NCBI GenBank assembly: GCA_001950395.1
Contig: BDLO01000001.1
Coordinates: 310,001 to 374,000, forward strand
DNA: 64,000 nucleotides
Direction of reading: 5' to 3'
DNA from: Coriobacteriaceae bacterium EMTCatB1
GTDB lineage: Bacteria; Actinomycetota; Coriobacteriia; Anaerosomatales; Anaerosomataceae
Shown here: positions 50,560 to 57,656 of the stretch, piece by piece
Layout: each line of letters opens with the position of its first letter
Numbering within the stretch: the stretch's first letter is position 1
The notes under the pieces: model-generated
Database searches by the model: none
What the model saw: only the letters and a program-made list of their open reading frames with translations
Told to the model about the DNA's origin: nothing
Position numbers and translations under genes: made by a program

Positions 50560-51723
50560 GTGAGCGAAGTCTCGCAACGTGCACGCTCGATGAGGCCCTT
50601 CGTGGTGATGGACGTGGTCGCTCGCGCGAAGGAGCTCGAGGCCCAGGGCCGGGACGTCGTCCGGCTCGAGATCGGCGACCCTGACTTCCCGACGCCCCGG
50701 CTGATCACCGAGGCGGCAGAGAAGGCCATGGAAGCCGGAGAGACCGGATACACGCAGTCAGCCGGGCTCCCGTCTCTTCGCGAGGCGATTGTCGAGCACA
50801 TGCGCACTGCGTACGGCGTCACGGTGTCAGCAGACGACATCGTCGTGACGCAGGGGACCTCTCCAGCGATGCTTCTGACGTTCGGGGCGCTGCTCGATCC
50901 GGGCGACGAGGTCGTGATGGCCGATCCGTGCTACCCGGCATACCCGAACTACGTCCGGTTCCTCGGCAGCGTTCCGGTCTCCGTGCGTGTGCGTGCCGAA
51001 GACGGCTTCCGGTTCCGGCTCGATGAGCTCGAGGCAGCGATCACGCCGCGGACGAAAGCGATCGTCGTCAACTCTCCTGGCAATCCGACAGGCGCCGTGC
51101 TGCACGACGAGGACTTGCGTGCGCTCGCCGACATCGCCGAGCGGCACAGCGTGTGGATCGTGAGCGACGAGATATACCACGGTCTGCAGTTCTCGGACCG
51201 AAGCCGCTCCATGCTGGAGTACACCGACCGGGTTTTCGTGCTGAACGGCTTCTCGAAGGCCTACGCGATGACCGGCTGGCGGCTCGGGTATCTCGTGGCC
51301 CCGCGTGAGTTCGTGCGAGCAGCCGAGGTCATCCAGCAGAACTTCTTCCTGTGCGCCAACCACTTCGTCCAGGTCGCGGGCGCAGCCGCTCTGCTGCACG
51401 GCCAAGGCGAGGTCGCCCGCATGCGAGCCGTCTACGCGGAGCGCAGGGCGTTCCTCGTGCCGGCGTTGCGAGCTCTCGGCCTTCGCGTCGAAGTCGAGCC
51501 CGAAGGCGCGTTCTACGTCTTCGCCGATGCGCGAGCGTGGGGCGAGGACTCTTTGGCGATCGCGTCGCGGCTGCTCGAAGAGGCAGGCGTGGCCGTCGCT
51601 CCGGGCGTCGACTTCGGTCCGGGCGGCGAGGGCTTCTTGCGGTTCAGCTACGCGACGTCCATGGAGCGGTTGGAAGAAGGCGTCGAGCGCTTGGCGCAGT
51701 GGGTCGAGAAGAACGTCCAGTGA
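50560..51723 (+). CDS. PLP-dependent aminotransferase class I/II
   Basis: A 387-aa fold-type I aminotransferase. It shows VRLEIGDPDFPTP, GYTQSAGLPSLREAI, NSPGNPTGAVL, VSDEIYHGLQF and the PLP lysine in NGFSKAYAMTGWRLGY, with the carboxylate-binding Arg near FLRFSYATS. It is most like aspartate/alanine-type or LL-diaminopimelate-type enzymes, but the substrate cannot be fixed by eye. It sits in an operon with the radical-SAM pair upstream and a cNMP-binding protein downstream. Confidence 0.9.
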   Translation: MSEVSQRARSMRPFVVMDVVARAKELEAQGRDVVRLEIGDPDFPTPRLITEAAEKAMEAGETGYTQSAGLPSLREAIVEHMRTAYGVTVSADDIVVTQGTSPAMLLTFGALLDPGDEVVMADPCYPAYPNYVRFLGSVPVSVRVRAEDGFRFRLDELEAAITPRTKAIVVNSPGNPTGAVLHDEDLRALADIAERHSVWIVSDEIYHGLQFSDRSRSMLEYTDRVFVLNGFSKAYAMTGWRLGYLVAPREFVRAAEVIQQNFFLCANHFVQVAGAAALLHGQGEVARMRAVYAERRAFLVPALRALGLRVEVEPEGAFYVFADARAWGEDSLAIASRLLEEAGVAVAPGVDFGPGGEGFLRFSYATSMERLEEGVERLAQWVEKNVQ

Positions 51724-51751
51724 CCGCAGGGCAGGCACGGGAGGAGGCCGC

Positions 51752-52186
51752 ATGGAGATCGGGAAGAGCGGTCGCATCGTGAGCTTGAGCGACGGCGAGC
51801 CGGTGTTCGAGGAGGGCGACGCGGGCGACCGGATGTTCATCGTGCTGCGCGGTTGCGTGCGGATAAAGAAGCGCGGGATGCACGTCGAGACCGTGGTCGC
51901 GGAGCTCGGTCCAGGTGAGATGTTCGGCGAGTCGGCGATCCTCGAAGGTCGGCCGCGTGCGGCAACTGCCGTCGCGGTCGGCGAGACCGAGCTCGCGTCC
52001 TACGACAGGGAAGAGTTCCTAGAGGCGCTGCGATCGGATCCCGAGCTGGCTCTTGACGCCATGCGAGCGTTAGCCGAGCGGCTGCGCCTGACGACGGAGC
52101 GTCTCCAGCATCTGGCTACCCAATACGTGCTGGATCGGGCCGAGATGGCGCTCACCGAGAAAGCGTTGCTTGAGGCCGAGCTGTAG
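51752..52186 (+). CDS. Stand-alone cyclic-nucleotide-binding-domain protein
   Basis: A 144-aa protein consisting of one Crp/Fnr-type sensory beta-barrel: SLSDGEPVFEEGDAGDRMFIVLRGCVRIKKR, then ELGPGEMFGESAILEGRPRAATAVAVGETELASYDREEFLEAL. PGEMFGESAILEGRPRAATA is the phosphate-binding cassette with the Glu and Arg that grip cyclic nucleotides. A C-terminal helix (EALRSDPELALDAMRALAERLRLTTERL) ends the protein with no DNA-binding domain. The ATG is 28 bp after the aminotransferase stop, with GGAGGAGG upstream. It probably acts by protein contact. Confidence 0.85.
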   Translation: MEIGKSGRIVSLSDGEPVFEEGDAGDRMFIVLRGCVRIKKRGMHVETVVAELGPGEMFGESAILEGRPRAATAVAVGETELASYDREEFLEALRSDPELALDAMRALAERLRLTTERLQHLATQYVLDRAEMALTEKALLEAEL

Positions 52187-52220
52187 CGTGCCGATACAGT
52201 CTTCGTTGGCGAAGGTGTGG

Positions 52221-52236
52221 TGGCACGGGTATTGCT
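52221..52236 (+). promoter_or_regulatory. Sigma-54 promoter (-24/-12) upstream of the PHP gene
   Basis: TGGCACGGGTATTGCT matches the sigma-54 consensus TGGCACG-N4-TTGCW at every fixed position, with GG (52222-52223) and GC (52234-52235) exactly 10 bp apart. The predicted start is near 52247, 27 bp before the PHP ATG. The sigma-54 gene itself is 5.4 kb downstream. Confidence 0.85.
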
Positions 52237-52273
52237 GCTCACTAACGGCATCGTTCCTATCTGAGAGGCGCAC

Positions 52274-53008
52274 ATGACTGAGGTCTGGAGCAAGGCGGAC
52301 CTGCACATCCACTCCGATCACAGCGACGGCCTGGCAAGCATCCCCGAGATAATGGAATACGTGGCGACCCGGACTGACTTGCGGGTGATCGCCATCACGG
52401 ATCACAACACCATCGAAGGCGCGCTCTTCGCGCAGTCTTTGTCGGAGATGTACGGCGTCGAAGTCGTCGTTGGGGAAGAGATCTCTTCCCGTGCCGGCCA
52501 CATCATCGGACTGTGGCTTTCAGAAGCGGTCCCGCCTGGGTTGAGCGCGGCCGAGACGGTGGCGCGCATCCAGGAGCAAGGCGGCATCGCGGTGATCGCG
52601 CATCCGTTTGCGAACCGTGCGTTCGGGCCGTTCGGCTTGGAAAGCGTCGGCGATGTGATCCGAGAGCTCGCGTTCCACGCGCTCGAGGTCTACAACTCCT
52701 CGCCGTACCTGGTGCGCGCGAACCGGCTTGCTGCGAAAGCGTTCGCCGGCGGTCAGGGCATCGCGGCGACCGGCGGAAGTGACGCGCACGTGCTGAAGGC
52801 GATCGGCAAGGGCTACACGCTCTTCCGCGGCAGCACTGCTGACGACCTGCGCGCCAGTATCGAGAATCTCGAGACGAGGGCGCAGGCCGGTCGCGGCGGG
52901 CTCTCGGTCGCGCTGCGGTATGCGTTCCTGTATCCGAAGATCCGCAAGATGCAGGCGTGGAACTGGGAGCGCTGCAAGGCTGCTAAGCAAGTCGCGCGCT
53001 CCATCTAG
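52274..53008 (+). CDS. PHP-domain metal-dependent phosphoesterase
   Basis: A 244-aa PHP hydrolase with the metal ligands in order: ADLHIHSDHSDG, ITDHNT, VVGEEISSRAGHIIGL, IAHPFANRAFG and TGGSDAH. It resembles RNase AM/YciV-type phosphoesterases, which cut short RNA or nucleotide 3',5'-bisphosphates, but the substrate is not proven. The last 45 residues are basic (YPKIRKMQAWNWERCKAAKQ) and may touch nucleic acid or membrane. The ATG follows CTGAGAGG. It is preceded by a canonical sigma-54 promoter and ends in a 4-bp convergent overlap. Confidence 0.85.
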   Translation: MTEVWSKADLHIHSDHSDGLASIPEIMEYVATRTDLRVIAITDHNTIEGALFAQSLSEMYGVEVVVGEEISSRAGHIIGLWLSEAVPPGLSAAETVARIQEQGGIAVIAHPFANRAFGPFGLESVGDVIRELAFHALEVYNSSPYLVRANRLAAKAFAGGQGIAATGGSDAHVLKAIGKGYTLFRGSTADDLRASIENLETRAQAGRGGLSVALRYAFLYPKIRKMQAWNWERCKAAKQVARSI

Positions 53009-54219
53009 GCCACAGTCGTTTCCAAACCGAAAGCATCTGCGATCCGAGAAGCGAGGATCTCGACGAGCACCTCGTCGTCTCCCCACGGAGGCAACACCGT
53101 GACCTGGACGTGCTCCGGCAGGCGTGCATCTCTGACGTCCCGGCTCACGTCGAGCATCGTGGAAAGATCGGGATAGAGGATCGTGGCTGGGCAGACGACG
53201 ATGCGATCGCTGCCGGTAGCTGCGAGGTGGCGGATCGCCTCAGCGAGGCTCGGCTCCTGCCAATCCAGCCAGGCGTGGCGGATCGCCTGCGCCGGCAGGC
53301 CGGCCTCTTCGAGGAGCACGGTGGCCCGTGTCAGGAAGTAGGTCTCGTCCTCGAGCCACGAAGCGCTTTGCGCGTGCCAGGCGTCTGGTATGCCCGACCC
53401 GAACAGCGCGACCCCTGTTGAAGCACGGGTGTCTTCAGGCACGCGGTCCAAGATGCGGTCCCGCAGGCGCAGAGCCATACGCTCGTCGCGCCAGACGCTG
53501 GGCGGGCACGTCAGATACGACGCCGCCGCTCGCTCGGCCTCTAGGCGCGCTTCGAGGAATGGCAGGGAGCCCGACGCTCCGAGCTCGATGAGCACCACGC
53601 TTCTCGGTCTAGCGCGAGCGACGAGGCTCGCCAGATTCGGCGACGAATCGACGTATGCGACTTCGACGGCAAGATCGGCGAGCGGCTCGTGGAGCCGGGA
53701 ACGCACGGCGTCCGTGACCGCCTCGACGATGTAGCGAGCAGGGTGCGGGCCTCGCAGAGCGCGGTAGCGTACGCGCTCGGCGAGGAAGACGAGAGGAAGC
53801 ACGCCCGTCGAGAGCGTTGCCGCGTCCGTTCGCTCGATTCGTTTCAGACGGGCGGCAGGAACGTACGGGTCGTAGCGATGGGGTTCTGCGTCGGCGAGGA
53901 TCACGGCGAGCTTGTCAGAAGCCAGAGTGCCCTGCACGGACGATGCGGAGGGAACGGTCAACACGTCGAGGAGCAGCGACGCGGCGATGCGGTATCCGAT
54001 GAAGCAGGTGGCAGCAGAGAAGAAGACGCTGGCTATCGCAGGAGCGTACGAACCGTACAGTGCTGCCAGCCCGGCGGAGGACCATGCAGCACCCAGGCAG
54101 CACAGCACACACGCGACCACGGCGGCCGGACTGAGAGGCCCCGGGGCGACGAGCCCGACGACGAGGCACAGTCCGGCGAAGAAGCCGAACGTAGCTGCGG
54201 CAACCCAAAGGATGCTCAC
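53005..54219 (-). CDS. Membrane-anchored chelatase-like protein
   Basis: A 404-aa protein with three or four N-terminal hydrophobic segments (LWVAAATFGFFAGLCLVVGLVA, AAVVACVLCCLGAAWSSAGLAALYG, AIASVFFSAATCFIGYRIAASLLLDVL). A soluble region of about 320 residues follows. Its C-terminal part, TRASTGVALFGSGIPDAWH and ATGSDRIVVCPATILYPDLSTMLDVSRDVRD...VTVLPPWGDDEVLVEILASRIADAF, resembles ferrochelatase/CbiX-type chelatases. The catalytic His pattern is not clear. GTG 54219 is preferred for GTGGAG upstream; the frame opens at 54276. Function is unknown; it is divergent from trxA. Confidence 0.6.
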   Translation of the reverse strand: MSILWVAAATFGFFAGLCLVVGLVAPGPLSPAAVVACVLCCLGAAWSSAGLAALYGSYAPAIASVFFSAATCFIGYRIAASLLLDVLTVPSASSVQGTLASDKLAVILADAEPHRYDPYVPAARLKRIERTDAATLSTGVLPLVFLAERVRYRALRGPHPARYIVEAVTDAVRSRLHEPLADLAVEVAYVDSSPNLASLVARARPRSVVLIELGASGSLPFLEARLEAERAAASYLTCPPSVWRDERMALRLRDRILDRVPEDTRASTGVALFGSGIPDAWHAQSASWLEDETYFLTRATVLLEEAGLPAQAIRHAWLDWQEPSLAEAIRHLAATGSDRIVVCPATILYPDLSTMLDVSRDVRDARLPEHVQVTVLPPWGDDEVLVEILASRIADAFGLETTVA

Positions 54220-54269
54220 CAAGACTCCACTTCGCGATCCAGTTCTCGTTCGACAGTACCACAACCGGT

Positions 54270-54297
54270 TTGACACACATACCCACGGGGGTATAAT
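54270..54297 (+). promoter_or_regulatory. Strong vegetative promoter of trxA
   Basis: TTGACA (54270-54275) and TATAAT (54292-54297) are both perfect consensus hexamers with a 16-bp spacer, unusual in this GC-rich sequence. The spacer and first bases of the -10 are occupied by a CsoR-type palindrome, so a bound repressor would exclude RNA polymerase. Confidence 0.9.
54279..54294. promoter_or_regulatory. CsoR/CstR-type operator at trxA
   Basis: ATACCC-ACGG-GGGTAT, a perfect 6-bp inverted repeat with 4-bp centre, lies between and over the promoter hexamers of trxA. It is the same motif as at 55635-55653 and 62578-62593 and matches operators described for CsoR-family repressors. The csoR-type gene is 1 kb away. 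Confidence 0.75.
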
Positions 54298-54335
54298 CGT
54301 ATCAACCGTGGCCCCGTACGAGGAGGAAAGACGAG

Positions 54336-54659
54336 ATGGGTTCTCTTGTGAAGGAAATCAACGAGTCCGAGTTCGACGCCGAGGTGCTGAGCGCCTCCAC
54401 ACCAGTCGTCGTGGACTTCTGGGCTCCGTGGTGCGGCCCGTGCCGGCTCGTCGCGCCGGAGATCGAGAAGCTTGCTGCGAAGCACGGTGACACCGTGAAG
54501 TTCGTGAAGGTCAACGTGGACGACAACCGTGACATCGCGATTCGCTACGGCATCATGAGCATCCCGACGATCGCGAAGTTCGAGCGCGGGCAGGTGGTTG
54601 CGCAGGTCATCGGCGCGCGCGGCGCGGATGCGCTCGCCAAGGAGTTTGGATTGGCGTGA
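54336..54659 (+). CDS. trxA: Thioredoxin
   Basis: A 107-aa cytoplasmic thiol-disulfide oxidoreductase. Active site WCGPC at Trp32-Cys36 (VVDFWAPWCGPCRLVAPEIEKLA), cis-Pro in MSIPTIAKFERG and the usual GARGADALAKEF tail. The ATG follows GAGGAGGAAAGACGAG. It starts a run with FmdB and DUF302 genes, and its promoter carries a CsoR-type operator, so it is probably induced by the signal that repressor senses. Confidence 0.96.
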   Translation: MGSLVKEINESEFDAEVLSASTPVVVDFWAPWCGPCRLVAPEIEKLAAKHGDTVKFVKVNVDDNRDIAIRYGIMSIPTIAKFERGQVVAQVIGARGADALAKEFGLA

Positions 54660-54665
54660 TCGCCG

Positions 54666-54857
54666 GTGCCGACTTACGAGCTGACCTGCAGGACCTGCGG
54701 GCACAAGTTCGACCTGTTCCTGACCCGATTGCTGCGTGACGAAGACCGAGTGTGCCCGAAGTGCGGGTCGCGCGAGGTGTCGCGAGGCATCGGAGGCGGA
54801 TTCGTGAGCACGAGCAGTGGTGTATCATCGTGCGTGCCAAGAGGCGGTTTCAGTTGA
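54666..54857 (+). CDS. FmdB-type zinc ribbon protein
   Basis: A 63-aa protein with two CxxC knuckles, Cys8/Cys11 (ELTCRTCGHKFD) and Cys30/Cys33 (RVCPKCGS), the layout of FmdB-family putative regulatory proteins. A short Gly/Ser-rich tail follows. The GTG start is 6 bp after the trxA stop, so it is co-transcribed with trxA. The molecular role of the family is unsettled. Confidence 0.8.
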   Translation: MPTYELTCRTCGHKFDLFLTRLLRDEDRVCPKCGSREVSRGIGGGFVSTSSGVSSCVPRGGFS

Positions 54858-54900
54858 GCGTGACTGCCGGCCCGTGAGGCCGCCGCTGCGATGGAGCATC

Positions 54901-55281
54901 ATGGAGCTCGCGTATGCACGGTCGTGCCGTGCGCCCTACGAGACGATAGTGGAAGCCGTGGAGCAGATAGCAGCTGCCCACGGCTTCCGCATCTCCGAGA
55001 AGCGCGACATCCAGGCGATGCTCGCGGCGAAGGGGTTCTCGATCGCGCCGCTCACGATCTTCGAAGTGCTTCCGATCGGCGAGGGCACGGAGTGGAGCGA
55101 CTTGCCTGAGGTCATCGTCCGTTGCCGTCTTCACGTCGCCGTGATCGACGACGAAACGCACGTGGGCGTTCTGCGCCCTGCGGCGCTGTGCGACGCGTTG
55201 CTTCGCAGCCCCGTGGAAGACCTCATCCGCGATCTCGACGCGGCAGTGGTCGCCTTCGTCGATGAGATCGCCGCTACTTGA
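54901..55281 (+). CDS. DUF302 family protein
   Basis: A 126-aa small soluble protein. SCRAPYETIVEAVEQIAAAHGFRISEKRDIQAMLAAKGFSIAPLTIFEVLP has the DUF302 arrangement, and the end AALCDALLRSPVEDLIRDLDAAVVAFVDEI fits. No catalytic motif is visible. ATG 54901 is preferred (TGGAGC just upstream); GTG 54874 is an alternative. It sits between the trxA-FmdB pair and csoR, on which it converges. DUF302 proteins often accompany redox or sulfur genes, but no function is established. Confidence 0.65.
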   Translation: MELAYARSCRAPYETIVEAVEQIAAAHGFRISEKRDIQAMLAAKGFSIAPLTIFEVLPIGEGTEWSDLPEVIVRCRLHVAVIDDETHVGVLRPAALCDALLRSPVEDLIRDLDAAVVAFVDEIAAT

Positions 55282-55579
55282 GGCAGCTCGAGTACTTGAG
55301 GAACACGCCGAGCGCCTCGTCGATCAGCTCCTCGCGCGACTTCTCCTCGTCGTCGACCAGGCACGTCTTCATCGAGTGCGCGATTATGTGAAGCCCCACC
55401 TGGTTGAGCGCTGACTTGGCCGCCATGATCTGAGTCAGGACGGCTTCACAGTCCTTCCCTGATGAGATCATCGACTGAAGGCCACGGATCTGGCCTTCGA
55501 GACGGCGAAGGCGGTTCAGGATGCGTTTGCGCTCTTCGTCGCGGACGTCCAGGGGGATTGCGCGAGTTGGTGCGACCAT
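55274..55579 (-). CDS. CsoR/CstR-family transcriptional repressor
   Basis: A 101-aa all-helical DUF156 repressor. ILNRLRRLEGQIRGLQSMISSGKDCEAVLTQIMAAKSALNQVG is the family core with Cys44; IIAHSMKTCLVDDEEKSREELIDEAL carries Cys73. The residue four before Cys73, where copper sensors have His, appears to be Ser69 (His68 is one earlier). The DDEE...ELIDEA ending looks like the persulfide sensor CstR. A third Cys99 is near the end. The ATG follows GGAGGT. Its own promoter contains the palindrome it probably binds. The true inducer (copper, other metal or persulfide) is open. Confidence 0.88.
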   Translation of the reverse strand: MVAPTRAIPLDVRDEERKRILNRLRRLEGQIRGLQSMISSGKDCEAVLTQIMAAKSALNQVGLHIIAHSMKTCLVDDEEKSREELIDEALGVFLKYSSCLK

Positions 55580-55634
55580 CTTCGACCTCCGCTTCTGCTG
55601 CGGTATCATGCAAGCCGTTGCTCTGTCCCGCAAA

Positions 55635-55653
55635 TATACCCCATAGGGGTATA
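55635..55653. promoter_or_regulatory. CsoR/CstR-type operator between csoR and the CDF gene
   Basis: TATACCCCATAGGGGTATA is a perfect palindrome with 8-bp arms and a 3-bp centre. On the minus strand it lies between TTGCGA and TATATT (17-bp spacer), a promoter for the repressor gene. On the plus strand it overlaps TATAGT (55650-55655) in front of the CDF gene. One site can therefore control both divergent transcripts. Confidence 0.85.
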
Positions 55654-55670
55654 GTTCGCAAGGAGAAGCG

Positions 55671-56603
55671 ATGGGATGCTCTCGTGAGCCTGAGTCCGCC
55701 GGCGGGCGGCTCCGCGAGGTGCGGCGCATACTGTGGGGCATACTCGTGCTCAACCTCGCGGTCGCGGGTGCGAAGATGGTCTACGGGTTGCTCACGCGCT
55801 CGCTCGCGATGACGGCGGACGGCTTCCATTCGCTGTTCGACGGCACGTCGAACGTCATCGGATTGGTGGGTGTCAGCATCGCTGCACGGCCTGCCGATCG
55901 CGGCCATCCGTACGGGCACGCGAAGTACGAGACGTACGCCTCAGCGGCGATCGGCGTGCTGCTGACGGTCGCCGCGTGGCGCGTCGGCGCCGAATCGGTG
56001 CATCGGCTGCTCATCGGCGGCGGCACACCGCGCGTCGACGCCGGGTCCTTCGGGGTCATGCTGGGGACGCTTGCGGTGAACGTGCTCGTCACGACGTGGG
56101 AGCGCCGTGCAGGGCTTCGGTTGAAGAGCGACATCCTGGTGGCCGACGCGAGCCACACCGGCAGCGACGTGTTGGTGAGCCTCGGCGTCATCGCGGGACT
56201 TGCTGCTGTGAAGGCGGGGTATCCGATCGCGGATCCGATCCTGGGGCTCGTGGTGTGCGCGTTCATCGTGCGTGCGGCTCTGCGCGTGTTCCGCTCCGTC
56301 GATGAGACCCTGTCCGACAGGGCGCGCCTCGATCCGAAGGCGGTGGAAGCCGTCGCGCTCGAGGTCCCGGGCGTGCTCGGGTGCCACGACGTTCGCACGC
56401 GGGGAACGGCGTCTCACGTGGCCGTAGATCTTCACGTGCAGGTCGACCCGACGGTGAGCATCGCCGACGGCCACGAGATCGCGGAGTCGGTGGAGCGCGC
56501 GCTGTGCGAGCGATTCGACGTCGTCTCAGACGTCATCGCGCACGTCGAGCCATTGGACGACTACCAGAAGGCGAAGTCGGCTCGCTGGACGGAGCAGGCG
56601 TGA
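55671..56603 (+). CDS. Cation diffusion facilitator metal exporter
   Basis: A 310-aa inner-membrane metal/proton antiporter with six helices and a C-terminal cytoplasmic ferredoxin-like domain. Metal site: TADGFHSLFDG in TM2 (HxxxD) and ADASHTGSDVLVS in TM5 (HxxxD), the HD/HD pattern seen in zinc-type CDFs such as ZitB/CzcD. C-terminal EVPGVLGCHDVRTRGTASHVAVDLHVQVDP is standard. The ATG follows AAGGAGAAGCG only 17 bp after the operator. Its stop overlaps the EamA gene. Confidence 0.92.
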   Translation: MGCSREPESAGGRLREVRRILWGILVLNLAVAGAKMVYGLLTRSLAMTADGFHSLFDGTSNVIGLVGVSIAARPADRGHPYGHAKYETYASAAIGVLLTVAAWRVGAESVHRLLIGGGTPRVDAGSFGVMLGTLAVNVLVTTWERRAGLRLKSDILVADASHTGSDVLVSLGVIAGLAAVKAGYPIADPILGLVVCAFIVRAALRVFRSVDETLSDRARLDPKAVEAVALEVPGVLGCHDVRTRGTASHVAVDLHVQVDPTVSIADGHEIAESVERALCERFDVVSDVIAHVEPLDDYQKAKSARWTEQA

Positions 56604-57598
56604 GCGACGGAGCAGCGCTCGTCGAGGAGGATCGCGCAATCGTCGAGGCTGGCTCTCGACGGAGGGGGCTTCTGCTTGCGGTCTGCGCGGCTGCGCTCTG
56701 GGCCACGGGCGGCCTCGGAGCCAAGTGGCTCTTCTCGCCGCTGGACGCGACGACGAGCCGGTGGCTCGTGCCTCCGCTCGGCGTCGTGATCGACCCAGTC
56801 GTCCTGTCGGCTGCGCGCGCGATCGTCGCGACGACGCTCCTGTGGGCAGGGCTCGCCGCGCGATCCCGCGAGCATCTGAGGGTGCGAGCGCAGGACCTGC
56901 CGTTCCTCGCGGTCTTTGGCGTTGCCGGTCTTGCGCTGGTCCACTTCAGCTACTTCAAGACGATATCGCTCACCAACGTCGCGACGGCGATCCTGCTGGA
57001 GTACATGGCGCCGGTCCTCGTCCTCGCAGCCACCGCGGTGGTGTTCCGCCGCAAGGTAGGATGGCGGCTGCCGGTGGCGGTGGGTGCGAGCGTCGCAGGA
57101 TGCGCGCTCGTTGCCGGAGCCGCATCGGGGAAGCTCGCCGTGTCACCCGAGGGGCTGGCGTGGGGGCTGGCATCCGCGGTGTTCTTCGCGTCGTACACGC
57201 TCATGGGGCGCTGGGCGTCGACCCGATACACGCCGTGGACTCTCCTCGCGTACGGTCTCGCGGCTGCCTCGGTCTTCTGGATGGTCGTGCTCGGAGGCCC
57301 CGGCCGTGTCGTGAGCGCGCTTACGGACGCTCGCACGCTCGCCGCGGTTGCGTACATCGCCGTCGCGAGCACGATCCTTCCCTTCGGAGCCTTCCTCGCG
57401 GCGCTCCGCCTGCTGCCTGCCGCCGAGGCATCCGTCGCCTCGACGCTGGAGCCCGTCATTGCGGCTGCAGGTGCGTGGGCGCTGCTTGGTGAGCGGTTGT
57501 CCGCGTCGCAGATCGTGGGCGGGGGCCTTGTGCTCCTCGGTATCGTCGTCGCTCAGACGGAGAGCTCCGGCGATCGCGCGATACCGCCTGCTGCGTAA
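56600..57598 (+). CDS. EamA/DMT-superfamily permease
   Basis: A 332-aa transporter with ten predicted helices in two EamA halves. The first half begins LLLAVCAAALWATGGLGAKWLF and contains HFSYFKTISLTNVATAILLEYMAPVLVL. The second half contains GLASAVFFASYTLMGRWASTRYTPWTLLAYG and ends EASVASTLEPVIAAAGAWALLGERLSASQIVGGGLVLLGIVV. The GTG overlaps the CDF stop (GTGA). The substrate is unknown; co-transcription with a metal exporter suggests a stress-related efflux role. Confidence 0.85.
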   Translation: MSDGAALVEEDRAIVEAGSRRRGLLLAVCAAALWATGGLGAKWLFSPLDATTSRWLVPPLGVVIDPVVLSAARAIVATTLLWAGLAARSREHLRVRAQDLPFLAVFGVAGLALVHFSYFKTISLTNVATAILLEYMAPVLVLAATAVVFRRKVGWRLPVAVGASVAGCALVAGAASGKLAVSPEGLAWGLASAVFFASYTLMGRWASTRYTPWTLLAYGLAAASVFWMVVLGGPGRVVSALTDARTLAAVAYIAVASTILPFGAFLAALRLLPAAEASVASTLEPVIAAAGAWALLGERLSASQIVGGGLVLLGIVVAQTESSGDRAIPPAA

Positions 57599-57612
57599 GG
57601 GTGGTCCCGCCG

Positions 57613-57628
57613 TGGTATAGTTTTTGCT
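57613..57628 (+). promoter_or_regulatory. Candidate sigma-54 promoter upstream of rpoN, overlapping a TATAGT -10
   Basis: TGGTATAGTTTTTGCT has GG (57614-57615) and GC (57626-57627) spaced by 10 bp and a perfect TTGCT at -12, but a poor match after TGG. The same bases include TATAGT with a TG extension, a possible vegetative -10. Either could drive rpoN, whose ATG is 29 bp downstream. Confidence 0.4.
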
Positions 57629-57656
57629 ACGGCGGCCACTTTTCGGCGGGGCAGGT

